From NCBI GenBank assembly GCA_947179485.1, contig OX359245.1:2585001-2649000 (forward strand): a stretch of DNA of 64,000 bases, read 5' to 3'. Position numbers and translations under genes: made by a program. This DNA is from Allacma fusca. Lineage: Eukaryota > Arthropoda > Collembola > Symphypleona > Sminthuridae. Below the pieces are notes generated by a model. The model saw only the letters and a list, made by a program, of their open reading frames with translations. It made no database searches and was not told the DNA's origin. This document shows, piece after piece, positions 33,665 through 45,269 of the stretch. Positions within the stretch are counted from its first letter, which is position 1. Each line of letters opens with the position of its first letter.

Positions 33665-34910
33665 ATTTTCAAGTTAGATTAATTTTACTTTTTAAAAATT
33701 CTGTGCGATTAATTTGAAATGAAATTTTCAGTCACAAATTGTAAACAAACAATAATTACTTCATTTTGATTTTGGAACAAGTTGCCATTTTAAGTTTGGT
33801 TGAAAATGGATGTATACCATTTTTACTGGTTACCAACAATGTATTTATTCTGAAACTATTTGCATTAAGTCATTATTGTTTGCTGAAAACAAACGTTACG
33901 AAGACTTTTCGAGAATTCATAAAAGCAATACTAGTGCTAAGTATGTATAACCATTAGTGCACCTCATGGGTACTAACATTTGGTACCTGTACCTGTACCC
34001 AAATATGGGTACTTCAGGATGTTGCACCTTTACCTGTACCTTCTTTGAAGTACCTAATACTTGAATGAAGGTACCTGTAACCAAACCTTTTTTTCTAACT
34101 TTTACTAATAGAAGCGAATTCTGCAAACTGTGAAGTGAGTGAGAGCAATAAATCGGAAATAAAGTTGAAAATTGGAGAAAATTGTGAAAATCAACATTCG
34201 AACCCACATAAAGCCTGAGATAAAATTGCCTTTAACCGTCACAGCAACAACGTACACAACGGATAAATAGAATTGATAAGGTTATGAGGTGATAAGGAAC
34301 AAAACTCTACATAAGCACAAAAGTATCCCATGCAAACAACACAAATACATAACATTCACACTGCCGGAACTAGAACAGCAGCTCTGGATCTGACAGGTCA
34401 TTGAGTTGACAAAGCAGGTTTTGGAAGACAAAACGAGAGTCAGACCAGGGGGGATACATGTGTAAGTATTAAGACAACAATATGAAGTTCAATTCTTATT
34501 AAAGGGAAGATGCTGCGAAAATTTCAATACATGCAAGGGTAATGAACCATGGAATCTGAACCGAATCTTACTAATACTTTTTAACATATTATGAGAGCAC
34601 GAAGACACCCCAAAACCAGCCGAACCAGAACCGAAATAAACTGCAGAGTGGCAGAAATTCTCAAGAGGGATTCTCAAGGTAATGGATTCCTTCTCCAGCA
34701 ATATTTTCGATCCAAGCTTCAGAATGATGAATCCACTAGTGATCAATTGGGATACTTGTAATCAAAAACATTTCACCAATGTCAAATATTTAATGAGAGC
34801 GTCACACAGATGTTTTCATAAATTCGAGGTACGAAGAACTCTTCAATGTTCATCTTCATTTTTCTCTTGCATTTATACATTGAATTAGACGAAGCGAAAT
34901 TATCGTGCAG
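33665..34910. other. No gene recognised; GTACC-word island
   Basis: No supported gene. At 33957-34080 an island rich in GGTACCTG/GGGTAC begins TAGTGCACCTCATGGGTAC and may be one end of a MITE related to the GGGTAC family, but it has no visible inverted partner. The 5' boundary of LINE B should lie near 33660-33730. Confidence 0.3.
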
Positions 34911-35110
34911 TGCTCTGCACGGGTACGAAAAATCGGTACCCGAATTGCGGGTATTGCAATATCTGGTATCTATAGATACTCGTACCCATACCAGAGTATC
35001 CGGGTAAAAAATTTTTCATATCCGTACCCGAAATGTAATCTCAAACTATGTACCTGTACCAGCATTGTACACGTACCCGAAAAATACTCCAAAATTGTAC
35101 CTACACTCTC
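34911..35110 (+). mobile_element. One-ended GGGTAC-family MITE fragment
   Basis: Begins CAGTGCTCTGCACGGGTACG, differing from the left end of the 12257 element at one or two positions, followed by about 200 bp of GTACCC/GGGTA words. No right end or duplication of the 8 bp before it (TTATCGTG) was found. Likely a truncated copy. Confidence 0.55.
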
Positions 35111-35652
35111 TAGTGTAGTAAGCTGTAGTGGAATTTCTATACGATTTTCATGGTTTGGTATTTTGTTACCCCTTGATTTTATTTCCAGTTTTTTATCATG
35201 AAAATAGAGTGATGCTTTGAAAACAATTGTAGATGTCCCTAAACCATGACGTATTGAAAATGAATGTAAAAACGTCACTTGGCGGGATCAGTTGTGGCAA
35301 AAACGAACTTACAAAACTGCGTGATATTTCTGTACCGCAGGATGAGATCATACAAGTTTGGTATTCCGCGTCTAATTGTAAGTGTTGGTTACTACAAAAT
35401 AGTGCTTAGGACACACAATATTATTGATTGATTGGTCATTGTTTACTAGTTATAATGATTAATCCAGAAAAATGAATTTATTTCCTTTCTAATTGTACGC
35501 CTATGGAATGTAGGAGTAGGAACTAAAAAACAAGCATAAACGCAGTGTGGATACAGAGAGAGATGAAAGCAGTCGCATTGCTGAACATAAACCATTTTGC
35601 TACCGAAATTATCTTTTCTTACTTTATTAAAAATAGTAATCCTTGTTGAAAT
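35111..35652. other. No gene recognised
   Basis: AT-rich spacer before LINE copy D; 35653-35666 is the left target duplication of that element. Confidence 0.3.
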
Positions 35653-35688
35653 TAATGAGCAAGTCACGTACCGGCAATTAGATTAGCA

Positions 35689-36321
35689 AGTAAAGGTAGA
35701 GCAATAGGAGGGGTAGGAATACTGTTCAACAGGAAATTTAAAATTGTAAGTGAAGTAGCTTTAAATCAAAATTTCTTGTTCATCAAAATGCTGCATATAC
35801 TATCAGGAAAAATATTTATTATAGGAAATGTGTATTTACCCTGTAATAGACCCCTATGGGAAATTAAATGAACAGAATTAAAAGTTGTACTACAAGAAAT
35901 TTTGGGATCAGAACTGTTAATAATAATGGGTGGTGATTTTAATTGCAGAAATGTAATTGCAGTTACGGTACCGGAAGAGATCCTTCAAGGGTCTTGGTTA
36001 TCTTCGGAACGAAATGCGAGAGATCTTTACGTACATTCAGATGCTGATACCTTATTAAATATTCTAGAAGAGGGTGGTCTGATCATACTAAACGGGAGAA
36101 CAAGGGGAGATGAAGATGGAAATTTTACCTTTGCAAATGAACGAGAGGCAAGTACGATTGACTTTTGCGCGGTTGGGGAAAATGTGATACATGGTATTCG
36201 GCGGTTTGAGATAGTACCAGTTGGTAACTCTGACCATTTTCCTATTTTAGTAACATTATTCAAGCATGAAAAATACAAAATATATCCAGAGGAATATGTG
36301 GAATTAACAAACAAATGCTAA
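35689..36321 (+). pseudogene. LINE D endonuclease part
   Basis: The open frame starts at the insertion junction. A TGA interrupts it near 35869. Motifs GDFN and S-D-H-F-P-I are present; the N-terminal half of the APE domain is missing because of 5' truncation. It ends at a stop at 36319-36321, one frame away from the RT. Confidence 0.8.
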
Positions 36322-36352
36322 AGCGGTAGGGTTTAAAGATCTGATATCTGAC

Positions 36353-38782
36353 TTGCAGAGGATGAAGATATCAGATGAGCAGAAACCCCTTGAGGAGATG
36401 TTTGAATCCTTTAAATGCGAGATAAAGAATATGGCGGAGAAGAACGGCTGCTTAAGGCAAAGAATCGCAAATAAAAAATGGGTAAATAAACCGTGGTACG
36501 ATAGAGAGTGTCTAAGTGCAAAGAGAAAACTAAGGCAGCTAAGTAGAACGATGCAAAGTAACAATTACTCTCGTGAAATTAGAGACCAGCTATGTAAGCA
36601 GAAAAAACAGTATAAAGCGTTGTGTGTAGCAAAACAATTGAAGTATTACGATGAAATCAAGGAGAAAGTCTCGAACAGTAGAAACAGCAATGACTTTTGG
36701 AAGGCCGTTAAAAAGTGTAAATACAATACAATCTTCCAGGGTAAAATTGGTAAAGAGAAATGGAATCAATTTTATAAAAATATAATGCCAACGAAGATTT
36801 CAGGACAGGAATACTTTTGCAATGTAGGGGCAGAATACTTAGATATGGAAATAGGTATGGGGGAACTAAAAGAAGCTTTAAAGAAAATAAGCAAAGGAAA
36901 GAGTCCTGGAATAGACGGAATCACAAACGACTGTTTAAAAGCTCTCCCGGATAATTGGTTAAATAGATTGTTAAATTTGCTTAACAAAATATTCTCAGAA
37001 GAGGGGTGTCCGCCACAGATGGTGGAAATAGAAATAAATACACTTTACAAAAAGGGAGATCCAGCCAATTATAGGGGTATAGCTTTAGTTAGCTGCATTA
37101 CAAAGATATTCACAAAACTTTTATTAGCCAGAGTAAGCGGGTGGGTTGACAAGTGCAACTTGTTGCCTGAGTCTCAACCGGGTTTTAGGAAAAAGAGATC
37201 ATGTGTTGATCAAGTTTTTACGCTATACGGAATTATTCAGAATCACATACCACGCAGAAAAATATATGCAATTTATGTTGACTACAAACGCGCGTTTGAT
37301 TCCGTTTCACATAGCCTGTTATGGGAAAAACTACACAAACTAGGGTTAAGTGGGAAAATGGTACGGATCCTAAAAAGCATTTACTTAAAGGCTAGGCTAA
37401 GAGTTAGAACAGAGGAAGGTTATTCAGACTACCACGATATCACTGAAGGGGTGCTTCAATGGGAGATTTTATCCCCACTGTTGTTCTCCCTCTTTATCTC
37501 AGATATAGAGGATTTTTTTAGGTACAAAGGGCTTAGTGGAATAAGCATTAATGCGAGAACTGATGTATTAGCTCTTATGTATGCAGATGACACAATTATT
37601 ATTGCATGCTCCCCAGGGGACCTGAAAAAGAAAATTAGTGCATTAGAGGAATATTGTGAGATAAATAGGCTAGAGGTAAACGCCAGTAAAACTAAAGTAA
37701 TGATTTTTGCCAAAAGACAGCCGTTCTACCCACCAGTATTCAATTACAAAGATACAAAATTAGAAATAGTAAAGGAATATATATATTTGGGAGTTCCTTT
37801 CCACTCGTCTGGCTCGTTCGTGCATTCAACTAAATATTTCAAGAGGAAAGCAACATGGGCATTATATGAGGTATTGGGAATAATAAAACTGTCTAAGTGC
37901 AGCTCATGGGAATCTGTGAGCAGACTTTTTGAATCAATGTGTTTGTCAAACCTTCTGTATGCAGCAGCTATATGGGGTATAGGGCAAAACGATGCACTAG
38001 AAACCATTCAGACCACCTTCTTCAGAAAGGTATTTGGAGTACCGGGGAATGTTTCAAATCATTCTTTACGAATAGAAGCTGGTAGGTGTAAAATAAAATA
38101 CATAATCATAAAATTAGCTCTGCTGTATCTGCATAAAATTTTGAAAATGGACAGTAATAGGCTTCCTGTCATAGTTCTCAAGAAACTCATCGACATTGAT
38201 GTAAAAAGTAATTACCCAGCAGATTGGAACTGGGCAGCACTTATTAAAAAGTCGCTAGAAGATCTGGGACGGGAACTAAATTGGGAAGAAATATCCCCGA
38301 TATGGATTACAGACAATATTGATGGAATCCTTGAGAACGCAGTCAGAAAATCGTATATGGTAGATTTAGACAAAATAATTAGGTCAGAACAAAATCCCAC
38401 CTATAAATTCCTATTAAGAGGCACAGCAATTCCAGGGTATTTAGGTAGAAGCTTAGCTTTATATAAAATTAGAATTATAGCACAACTGCGGCTAGCACCA
38501 ATTTATGAATCTTGGGTTGCAACAAATAAATATAAAATCAATGTGTCAAACCAAAACATATGCAGTATATGTAAGCGAGAAAAGTAGTCATGGTATCATA
38601 TTTTCATGGAATGTACTGAACTACTATATGCTAGAGACAAAGTCGCCCTAATTAATGTCGGAAACCCAAACTTGTATTTTAAGGACTATACTGAAATATT
38701 GGCTAGCAATGATGAAGGTATCTTGAATAAAATTATATATTTTATAATAGAATTAAGTAAAATTAAGAAAATTTGCAATTAA
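36353..38782 (+). pseudogene. LINE D reverse transcriptase part
   Basis: A frame of 744 codons is closed by TAG at 38585-38587 in the middle of the C-terminal knuckle (CSIC...stop...YHIFMEC) and continues in frame to TAA at 38780-38782. RT motifs: KSPGIDGITNDCL, ANYRGIALVSCITKIFTKLL, VDYKRAFDSVSH, MYADDTIII. The motif normally GVLQGE reads GVLQWE, a Gly to Trp change from one base (GGG to TGG), which should impair the enzyme. Confidence 0.85.
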
Positions 38783-38891
38783 GGAAGGCGGAACTTGTCC
38801 GCCAGATGTTACTTCAAGTTTACTTGTCTTGTTTTGTGTATGAGTATGCTCGGAAACACAATAAAAATACATACACATAATGAGCAAGTCA

Positions 38892-39555
38892 GTTACTCAT
38901 TTAGCATCCACATTATACTTCTAGTCCTTCATACTTTTCTACGGTTCTAACTTAACGCGCCCTGTTACCACTCAACAGTAAGCATAGTTTATAAGCGGAA
39001 CTTTATACTTTGGGGTTTACTATACCGAGATTTGCGAAATGTCTAAAGGTTATATCTTATTAAATTAAATATTATGTAAAATAAATAGAGAATAGGCTTT
39101 GATCGCTATACGGATGATTACCGTGTGGACAGTGTATACATTTACACAATGATCTAACCAATTAAACTGTATTGTATTTTCTGGGGCTCAAAAATACACT
39201 GGTAGCTCATAATCAGCATCATTCCGTGCTTGCAGTGTTGAACACAATTACAATCAACCATTTGGACCTTATGGGATCATGAAGGGCCATAAAATCCCAA
39301 CCAAGATCTTGAATGAATCAATTTCCAACTTTGCCGGGCAGGTTTATACAAGCCCGTGCCAAACTACATAAGAAAGAAATTAGAAATATAAGAAAATAAT
39401 TTCTAAATGTACAGCTTTTTCTACAAACAGCATATCACTTTGCCTCACTACCTTGAGGGCTTAGTACAGAACTTCAGAGAGTATAAAAATTGTGGGAAGC
39501 AATTTTCATTAAATTGGCAGAATCACGTATACTGTATATCAGCATAAGATATTAT
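38892..39555. other. No gene recognised
   Basis: AT-rich spacer without supported features; it ends with GATATTAT (39548-39555), the left duplication of the next element. Confidence 0.3.
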
Positions 39556-40570
39556 CAGACCTGGATAACGTTATGATTTAACGTTATTGAATAACGTTAT
39601 TACCGGCAAAATAGCAGTAACGGTTTTTGAAATCCAACCGAAAACCAAAAAAACAATATTTACGATAAACGAAAAGAAACGATAAATGTGTTTAAGTAAA
39701 AACCGAAACGGAAACGGAAAAAATACGGTTATTTTAGGATTTTTCTCAACTGTAAAAGCAACCAGTATTCTAACTGCCAACTGTCGATTGAACTCGACGT
39801 GAACGAATGCCGGTTGAATACGTGGCTAATTCTAACCGTATTTTATGAGTATGTATGTACATATCGGTACGTTGATTACTTACCTAGTACAAATAAATTG
39901 CTTATTGTTACATTCAAATTTAAGCGTGATTCGACTTGTGCATCGTTAGTTTCATACAAACATACATCTGCTTTTGCTAATTGTTTTTCAAATTCAGCAT
40001 ATTTCGGTTTCTGCTAATTGTGATAATTGTTATTTTCACTTTATTAATAAGCTGTCGACCAGCCTGAAGCTAACGTTTCTGATGATGAGGAAGACCCGTT
40101 TGAAGTATTTCTGAGGAATAAAGGCGAAAACAAAGAATCTGTATACACGGCTTCTATTTCCAGTAGAACATCATTTTTGGAAAGTTTAATCTTACATGAG
40201 AAAATTCCGCGTGAAAAAAATAAAAAGTATAATCAATTCGAATGGTGGACCGAATTAAACGCCTGTTTTCAGCATTTGTATTTATCCTATCTGAAAGACG
40301 AATGATGGTGAATGACGTTATGAAGTTCGGTGGTTTTGAAATGTTTGAATAATACTTGTGTTATTAGTCTAATCAAAAAAAATTAAAAATAGATCAATAA
40401 AATTTGTTCAATACCGTTATTAACCGTTTAACCGAATTCAGTTGGATTGAAAACCGTTTTAACCGATAACGGTATTTTAAAATAACGAAAACAGAAATAA
40501 AAACATACAAAAAAAACCAATAACGTATAAAGAACTAACGGAAACCTTATTTTTCGGTTATCCGGGTCTG
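39556..40570. mobile_element. hAT element, TAACGTT-word family, with transposase relic
   Basis: Starts CAGACCTGGATAACGTTATG and ends GGTTATCCGGGTCTG. The duplications GATATTAT (39548-39555) and GATATTAC (40571-40578) match at 7 of 8 positions. Subterminal arrays of TAACGTT/AACCGAAA words cover about 150 bp on each side. The middle contains a hAT transposase C-terminal fragment (40051-40305), which ties this MITE design directly to the hAT superfamily. Confidence 0.85.
40051..40305 (+). pseudogene. hAT transposase C-terminal fragment
   Basis: A frame of 84 codons follows a TAA. An acidic stretch with DPFEVFLRNK is followed by LHEKIPREKNKKYNQFEWWT and a helix with FQHLYLSYL. The order D-x-F-E-x-F-L...P-R-x-x-x-x-x-x-x-x-W-W...F-x-x-L matches the start of the hAT C-terminal dimerisation region. 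The usual following A-T-S-x-x-S-E-R-x-F-S motif is absent because of a stop. Confidence 0.65.
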
Positions 40571-40578
40571 GATATTAC

Positions 40579-41295
40579 ACAGTACTGTCTAAATGGGAGA
40601 CATTAGCTATGAAACGTTATATGATGCAGCCTAATACATTGTTCTTTAATCATGTGTCGCACCTTTGGTTCATCAGTTCGTTTTTGTACTTGCGAAGGTG
40701 AAATAAAGGGAAGAGGGTGAGTTCACGAAATAATCACGATTTTTATGTACGCTTTGAAACGAAAGACGACATCCGGTTTTTTAAATTCGTATATTTTAAA
40801 TGCCACATTTATATACAAATGAAATCATTTTAATTTGCTTTTAACGATCAGATGAGTGTAAGTAGTAAGAATGATTAACAAATATTAACATAAAGTAGTG
40901 CAAAGCACGTAAAATTTGGAAACTCCCATCTGGAAATCTGGAAAATTCCAATCGAAACCGGTAAAATCCGGTTTGTTCCACTGGTCTGAACCATATTTTA
41001 ATACATTCCGGTTTGTTGCCAACTCTGACTATAATCCCATACGAGTAATCTCGCTCTCAAAATATTTGAAAATTAATCTGTAATCCTTAATTACTGCCCC
41101 AGATAAGAAATCACGCAATCGCAATCCAAACATTGTTGTTTTTGTTTGACATTTAATTCCTTAATTAATATGTACATCAGACAAGTCATAACTGAAATTT
41201 GAATGTTCTTGCTGAGCTAAAGTCAAAAACAATTAGCAAGTATATCGTTCTAGCTTTTGAGAAAGTATATAGAATCTACAGATTTACTGATGTTT
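40579..41295. other. No gene recognised
   Basis: AT-rich spacer between the hAT element and the receptor-like relic. Confidence 0.3.
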
Positions 41296-43960
41296 TCAAA
41301 TATGAAGCACGTACAAAATGATACATACTGCAACAAGAAATGCAAATATGAGGAAGAGTGTTTGAACAAAGTTCGAGCCAAATTCCAAATCGTCAGCCCC
41401 GCGCCGTTGCTCGATCAAATATTTCACATCATATTTGTTTTCTTCCAAACTATCAAATCGATTCTCAATCCACACGAAAATCTCAGACTCTAATACATTT
41501 CTCAAAAACACTAGCAAGTAATTTCCATTACTTTTTGGAAATCCCCAATCATACAGATTCCTGAAAATAGTTTCCTCGCTCACAATGAATGGCTTCGAAA
41601 GTATTGTCCGCAGCCTGCTCTTGGGTACCTGGAAATTTAGGACCTTGCTTTCGTAATTAATGTAAGCTAACTTTTGACATTTTGCTAGTTCTTCTCCCAT
41701 TGGTAATTTACCAATGTTCGCTGGGACGACCAAAAGGTCTATCAAATCCCTAACCTTTTGTTGATACTTCAAATGAAGTGGTCCAAGACAGTAGTTCATC
41801 GTATGTCTTGCCTAAATAATGTTAGGTCATATGGTCGTAGTTGCCAGTATGGGCATGGTTGTCCCAAAATGAACTCTGCCATTTTTGTCCGGTCTTTTAT
41901 AATGTTTCCTCAGGAGTCTCTCTACATTGTTTCCGATTTCTTTTCCAAATGCAGGCATTATATACACGTCATGAAGCTCAACGAAAGTTTGCAAACCTTG
42001 CATTGGTTTTCTGCCGTTATTTCAGCTATTATCACACATTTGTAGGCATTTCTCAGAACAACTGTCACAAGAAGCCACAAGCTCATTATGAACTTCAACT
42101 TCATAGCTCGTGGAACGGAGACCTCGGTAAGGTCAACCATCTCCAGAAGTGACCTGAACGGTAGCATAAAAACCTCGTGCCGAATAAGAAATCCTGAATT
42201 TGAATCGAACTGAAGTACGAGCCCAGTTGATAAAATGAAACTCAAAATGAAATACTAGAGTGAATTATGAAATTGTTGGATGTATATCCGGTATGACAAG
42301 GTATTATTTAATACATAGCAAGATACGAATTTGAAAGCATCACTGCGTAATGGGATACGTCCCCCCTGATATCTCGTTAATTCTCCGTCATCAAGCGTAA
42401 AATACCATTTAAAATTCCCCGATGATTTGGCCTGTAACAAGGTTGGAAAGAGGAGAACTTGAAAATATTTTAAATTACAATCCAAATATGACTTGCTTGG
42501 CGAACAGGATGCCTGTAGTAGCTGCCCTTGAGTAAACATCGTTTTGCCTTTAATTTTTGTGAATCTAGCTTCATCAAATATTTGTATTTCGGTTTGTTCG
42601 TTTTCGTATATTGCATATCTTTGTATGTTGCATGGCGCAGAACTTTCTTGAAGGTGATGTCACTCTCTTGTCGAAACTGCATTGGGTTTTCCTTGATATG
42701 CTTTAAGTTAAGGTACACTTTAGCTTTGCAGCTGAAACATTGAATGACCCAGTGAGCAACGTAAGATTTTCCTGGGAATGTTTTCTGCGTGGTTGAAGGC
42801 TTTAGAACCAGGTGGTTCAACCAGCTGAAATCAAAGTATCGTGAAAATCTTTCGGATATCCAAAGGGTGCTTTGAATGCATTGCTTAGGTTGTCTTTCAC
42901 TGACCGCGATCAGAGATGATCGCATGGTCAAATACACCACGCGTATTTCGGGTCATGTTCAAGTTTGGGTCATGTTCGTGTCCAGATTTTAAAGTACTTG
43001 AAGTTATCGGGTCATGGCCAGTAAAAAGCAGAACCCAAACACGACATTTTACTTCAAGTCATGTTCAAGTAAAGTATTTGGACTTGAACGTCAAGTCATG
43101 TTCGTGTTCAAGATTCATTTGCCAAATACTTGACCACGAACTTGCTTTATTTAAGTTCAGGTTCGCGTACTTCCCCCACGATTAACTGTTTTTTAAAACT
43201 TCTGCTACGTTTTCTGTGTAAGCCCTGACACAGATCATACAAGGAATGTCAGCCAGCAGCTTCGTCGTTGGTGCATGCGATAGTGTCGTATTACTTTAAT
43301 ACCAAAGTAAAAATATTTAAGCTTAGAAAAAATTAATTATTTATTTAGAATTAAAACAAAATTATTACACCTACTTTCGAAATAGTGGGAGAAACAAATT
43401 GCATAGTATTATAACTTAAAGCGTGGCTCAAAATTTTAAAAAAGGATTGCATGAAACAATGGGCAGAATTTGTCGCGAAAAAAATGCTTGGTGAATTGGA
43501 TTTGTAAAGTAGTTTTTGGGCTTGTGGTTTGCTGATTCTTTTTTGTTTGTATTTTTTAATTTGCTGATAATAAAATTATAAAATTGTCGATTTAATGTGA
43601 CATAATACATATTATTTCTTAATTTTTAAAATACTTGAAGATTCGTGTTCAGGTTCATGGTCAAGTCAAGTTCATGTTCGTGTTAGAAAAATGTACTGAA
43701 CGCGCGTACTACACCAAGTTCAAGTTCTGGCAGAAAGTACTTGTGGCCATGAACTTGGTCCTGCAAGTATTTACGTGATCTTAAAATACCAAGTTCGGGT
43801 TTTATTATTATTGGTACTAGCATATTCATGTCCAAGTCATGTTCATGGCCGGATCCAGTAATATACATGACCCAAAATCAACTCTGACCACGATTGTAAA
43901 GTACGATATGGATTCTCTGACCGGTACCATAAAGTAATTTGTTTGGAGCATGTACTCACC
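41296..43960 (-). pseudogene. Ionotropic-receptor-like gene, split by a hAT element
   Basis: Minus-strand pieces in order: about 43960-43887 (5' of the inserted element), 42910-42470, 42539-41958 and 41799-41296. The pieces show FKFVSCYVLNN before the first membrane region, FIMSLWLLVTVVLRNAYKCV (a receptor-type membrane helix with the N-A-Y signature), TYDELL after it, and a last helix FLIFAFLVAVCIILYVL near the C-terminus. This order fits arthropod ionotropic chemoreceptors (iGluR-derived). Defects: frameshift near 42540, TAG near 42255, frameshifts and stops at 41958-41800. Removing the hAT element with one duplication restores the local frame. Family call by layout only; another membrane receptor is possible. 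Confidence 0.5.
42911..43886. mobile_element. hAT-type MITE, TCAAGTCATGTTC-word family (976 bp)
   Basis: Starts CAGAGATGAT and ends ATCAACTCTG. The duplications ACCGCGAT (42903-42910) and ACCACGAT (43887-43894) match at 7 of 8. Subterminal arrays of GGGTCATG, GTTCAAGT and AGTACTTG words fill 42940-43170 and 43625-43870. It sits inside an open frame of the receptor-like gene. Confidence 0.82.
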
Positions 43961-44180
43961 CCATACAGTTCTACAAGTAATTAATTGATGCTTATAAAAT
44001 GCTACATTGTTTCATTGATATAATTGATTGCATGATGTCTTGAATCGTTGAGCGAGTTTTATCAATTAAATATGGGTCCATGAATCTTTTCAGTTTCCTG
44101 AAAATCGAATTAGAAAATACATTCCAGTCCATTGAGTAACTGACATAGTTGCTAAAATTGACACCTTATGATGCTGGTAG

Positions 44181-44360
44181 ACTAGAGCCCAGTCCCGCCC
44201 CGACAATCGGGACACGGTGACTAAAACCATGTCCCCGCCCCGTCCCCAAAATTTATAAAAACGTTGTCCCCGGTCCTATCCCGAAAGTCGGGACATAGGT
44301 TCAAAAACCTTGTCCCCGTCCCGTCCCCAAAATTTTTAAAAAACGTTGTCCCCGTCCCGT
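44181..44360. repeat. GTCCCCG-word island
   Basis: Starts near TAGAGCCCAGTCCCG and repeats the pair TTGTCCCCG(T)CCCGTCCCCAAAAT twice at about 85-bp spacing. It is related by word content to the repeats at 24834, 59856 and 63866. No right-hand partner is seen. Confidence 0.45.
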
Positions 44361-44425
44361 CATACTTCGGAACGTAAAATGTGCACAAAAAGCCTTACAT
44401 ATATATGTATATAAATTACACGCTT

Positions 44426-44566
44426 CGGAATTCCTCCGATTTGACTGCAGGCAGACGCAAAAAAACGCTTTTTCAAAATTTTACAGTACATTGTTTATGT
44501 TTCTCTTGAGTTTAGGCTTTAAAAAAAGCGTTTTTTTGCGTCTGCCGGCAGTCAAAACAAATTCCG
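44426..44566. repeat. Short palindromic MITE-like element (141 bp)
   Basis: The two arms both read CGGAATT...TTTTGACTGC then GGCAGACGCAAAAAAACGC on opposite strands, about 50 bp each around a 40-bp AT-rich centre. Such a foldback is typical of small MITEs; flanking duplications were not resolved. Confidence 0.6.
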
Positions 44567-44914
44567 AAATTTCAAAAATGTGCATGTGATTTTTTGAAAA
44601 AAATTGCAATTTTGATTCTACGGTGCGAAAAAAAATCATGAATGTAGTTGTTAGTTGTGCAATATATTTGAGATATCCCATTTTTTAATATTTAAATTGG
44701 TAAGGTTGTAATAAATTATAGCATTTTTCGGGTTTTTGACATTCCAATCGTGATTTAGATGAAATGTCTTGGAATTTTGTTCGTCTAATTCTGCATCTGA
44801 TGGGTCCCTATAAGTGTTTAAAAAAATAGTGAATTTCACGGTGGCCGTTTTCAAAAAAACAGACTCTTTACCGAAAATTGAATATAAATAGAATACATTT
44901 ATTTGGATTACGTG

Positions 44915-45249
44915 TGTGAGACTAAGGTCTCACTAATCTATCTATAATCTAATCTATATTAACCTAATCTTACAATTAGGGCTCTCAGGTTCAGGGCTAA
45001 ATGTATTGTGAGTTGGCACTGGCCAACTCACCTCATCATGGTTCTCCTGAGACCATTACTAATGTTAATAAAGGAATTATAACTTTAGACTTGAAAGGAG
45101 ACACATCTTGGCCTCTCAATTATTCCATAAATCATAGCATTGCCATTTTCGAGAGCTTCTCCTCTGGGCTTATAAAAGTAGCCTTAAATTGAAAATACAA
45201 TGTAAGTTAGTATTTAGTACCCTAATTATAAGAACAGCTTAGCCTGACA
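44915..45249 (+). repeat. 5' LTR
   Basis: 335 bp. A perfect 7-bp stem (GTGAGAC/GTCTCAC, loop TAAG) sits at the very start (44916-44933) and a perfect 10-bp stem (GTGAGTTGGC/GCCAACTCAC, loop ACTG) at 45008-45031. A TATA box, TATAAAA, lies at 45171-45177, so transcription probably starts near 45200. The left LTR differs from the right at four positions, all in the 3' half. Confidence 0.95.
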
Positions 45250-45251
45250 AG

Positions 45252-45269
45252 TGGTGGAGGTGCTACGTT
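45252..45269 (+). promoter_or_regulatory. Likely tRNA primer-binding site
   Basis: Two bases after the 5' LTR the sequence TGGTGGAGGTGCTACG begins with TGG, complementary to a tRNA CCA end. I could not assign the tRNA species from memory. Confidence 0.5.

Larger units (their letters stand above)
35667..38877 (+). mobile_element. LINE copy D, 5'-truncated in the endonuclease
   Basis: A 14-bp exact duplication, TAATGAGCAAGTCA, lies at 35653-35666 and 38878-38891. The element starts inside the endonuclease (GRAIGGVGILFN), has GGDFNCRN and GNSDHFPILV, then a frameshift near 36320-36350 into the RT frame. The 3' UTR has a perfect 6-bp stem (GGCGGA/TCCGCC, 38787-38803), AATAAAAATACATACACA and the tail. 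It is a different lineage from copies A/B, closer in style to copy C (YLGVPFH-S/Y motif shared). Confidence 0.92.

Noticed and set aside
33957-34080. Complete MITE at the GTACC-word island
   Set aside because: Only one end is visible and no duplication or inverted partner was found.
45252-45269. Naming the primer tRNA of the LTR element
   Set aside because: The site is plausible but I cannot match it to a specific tRNA without a search.
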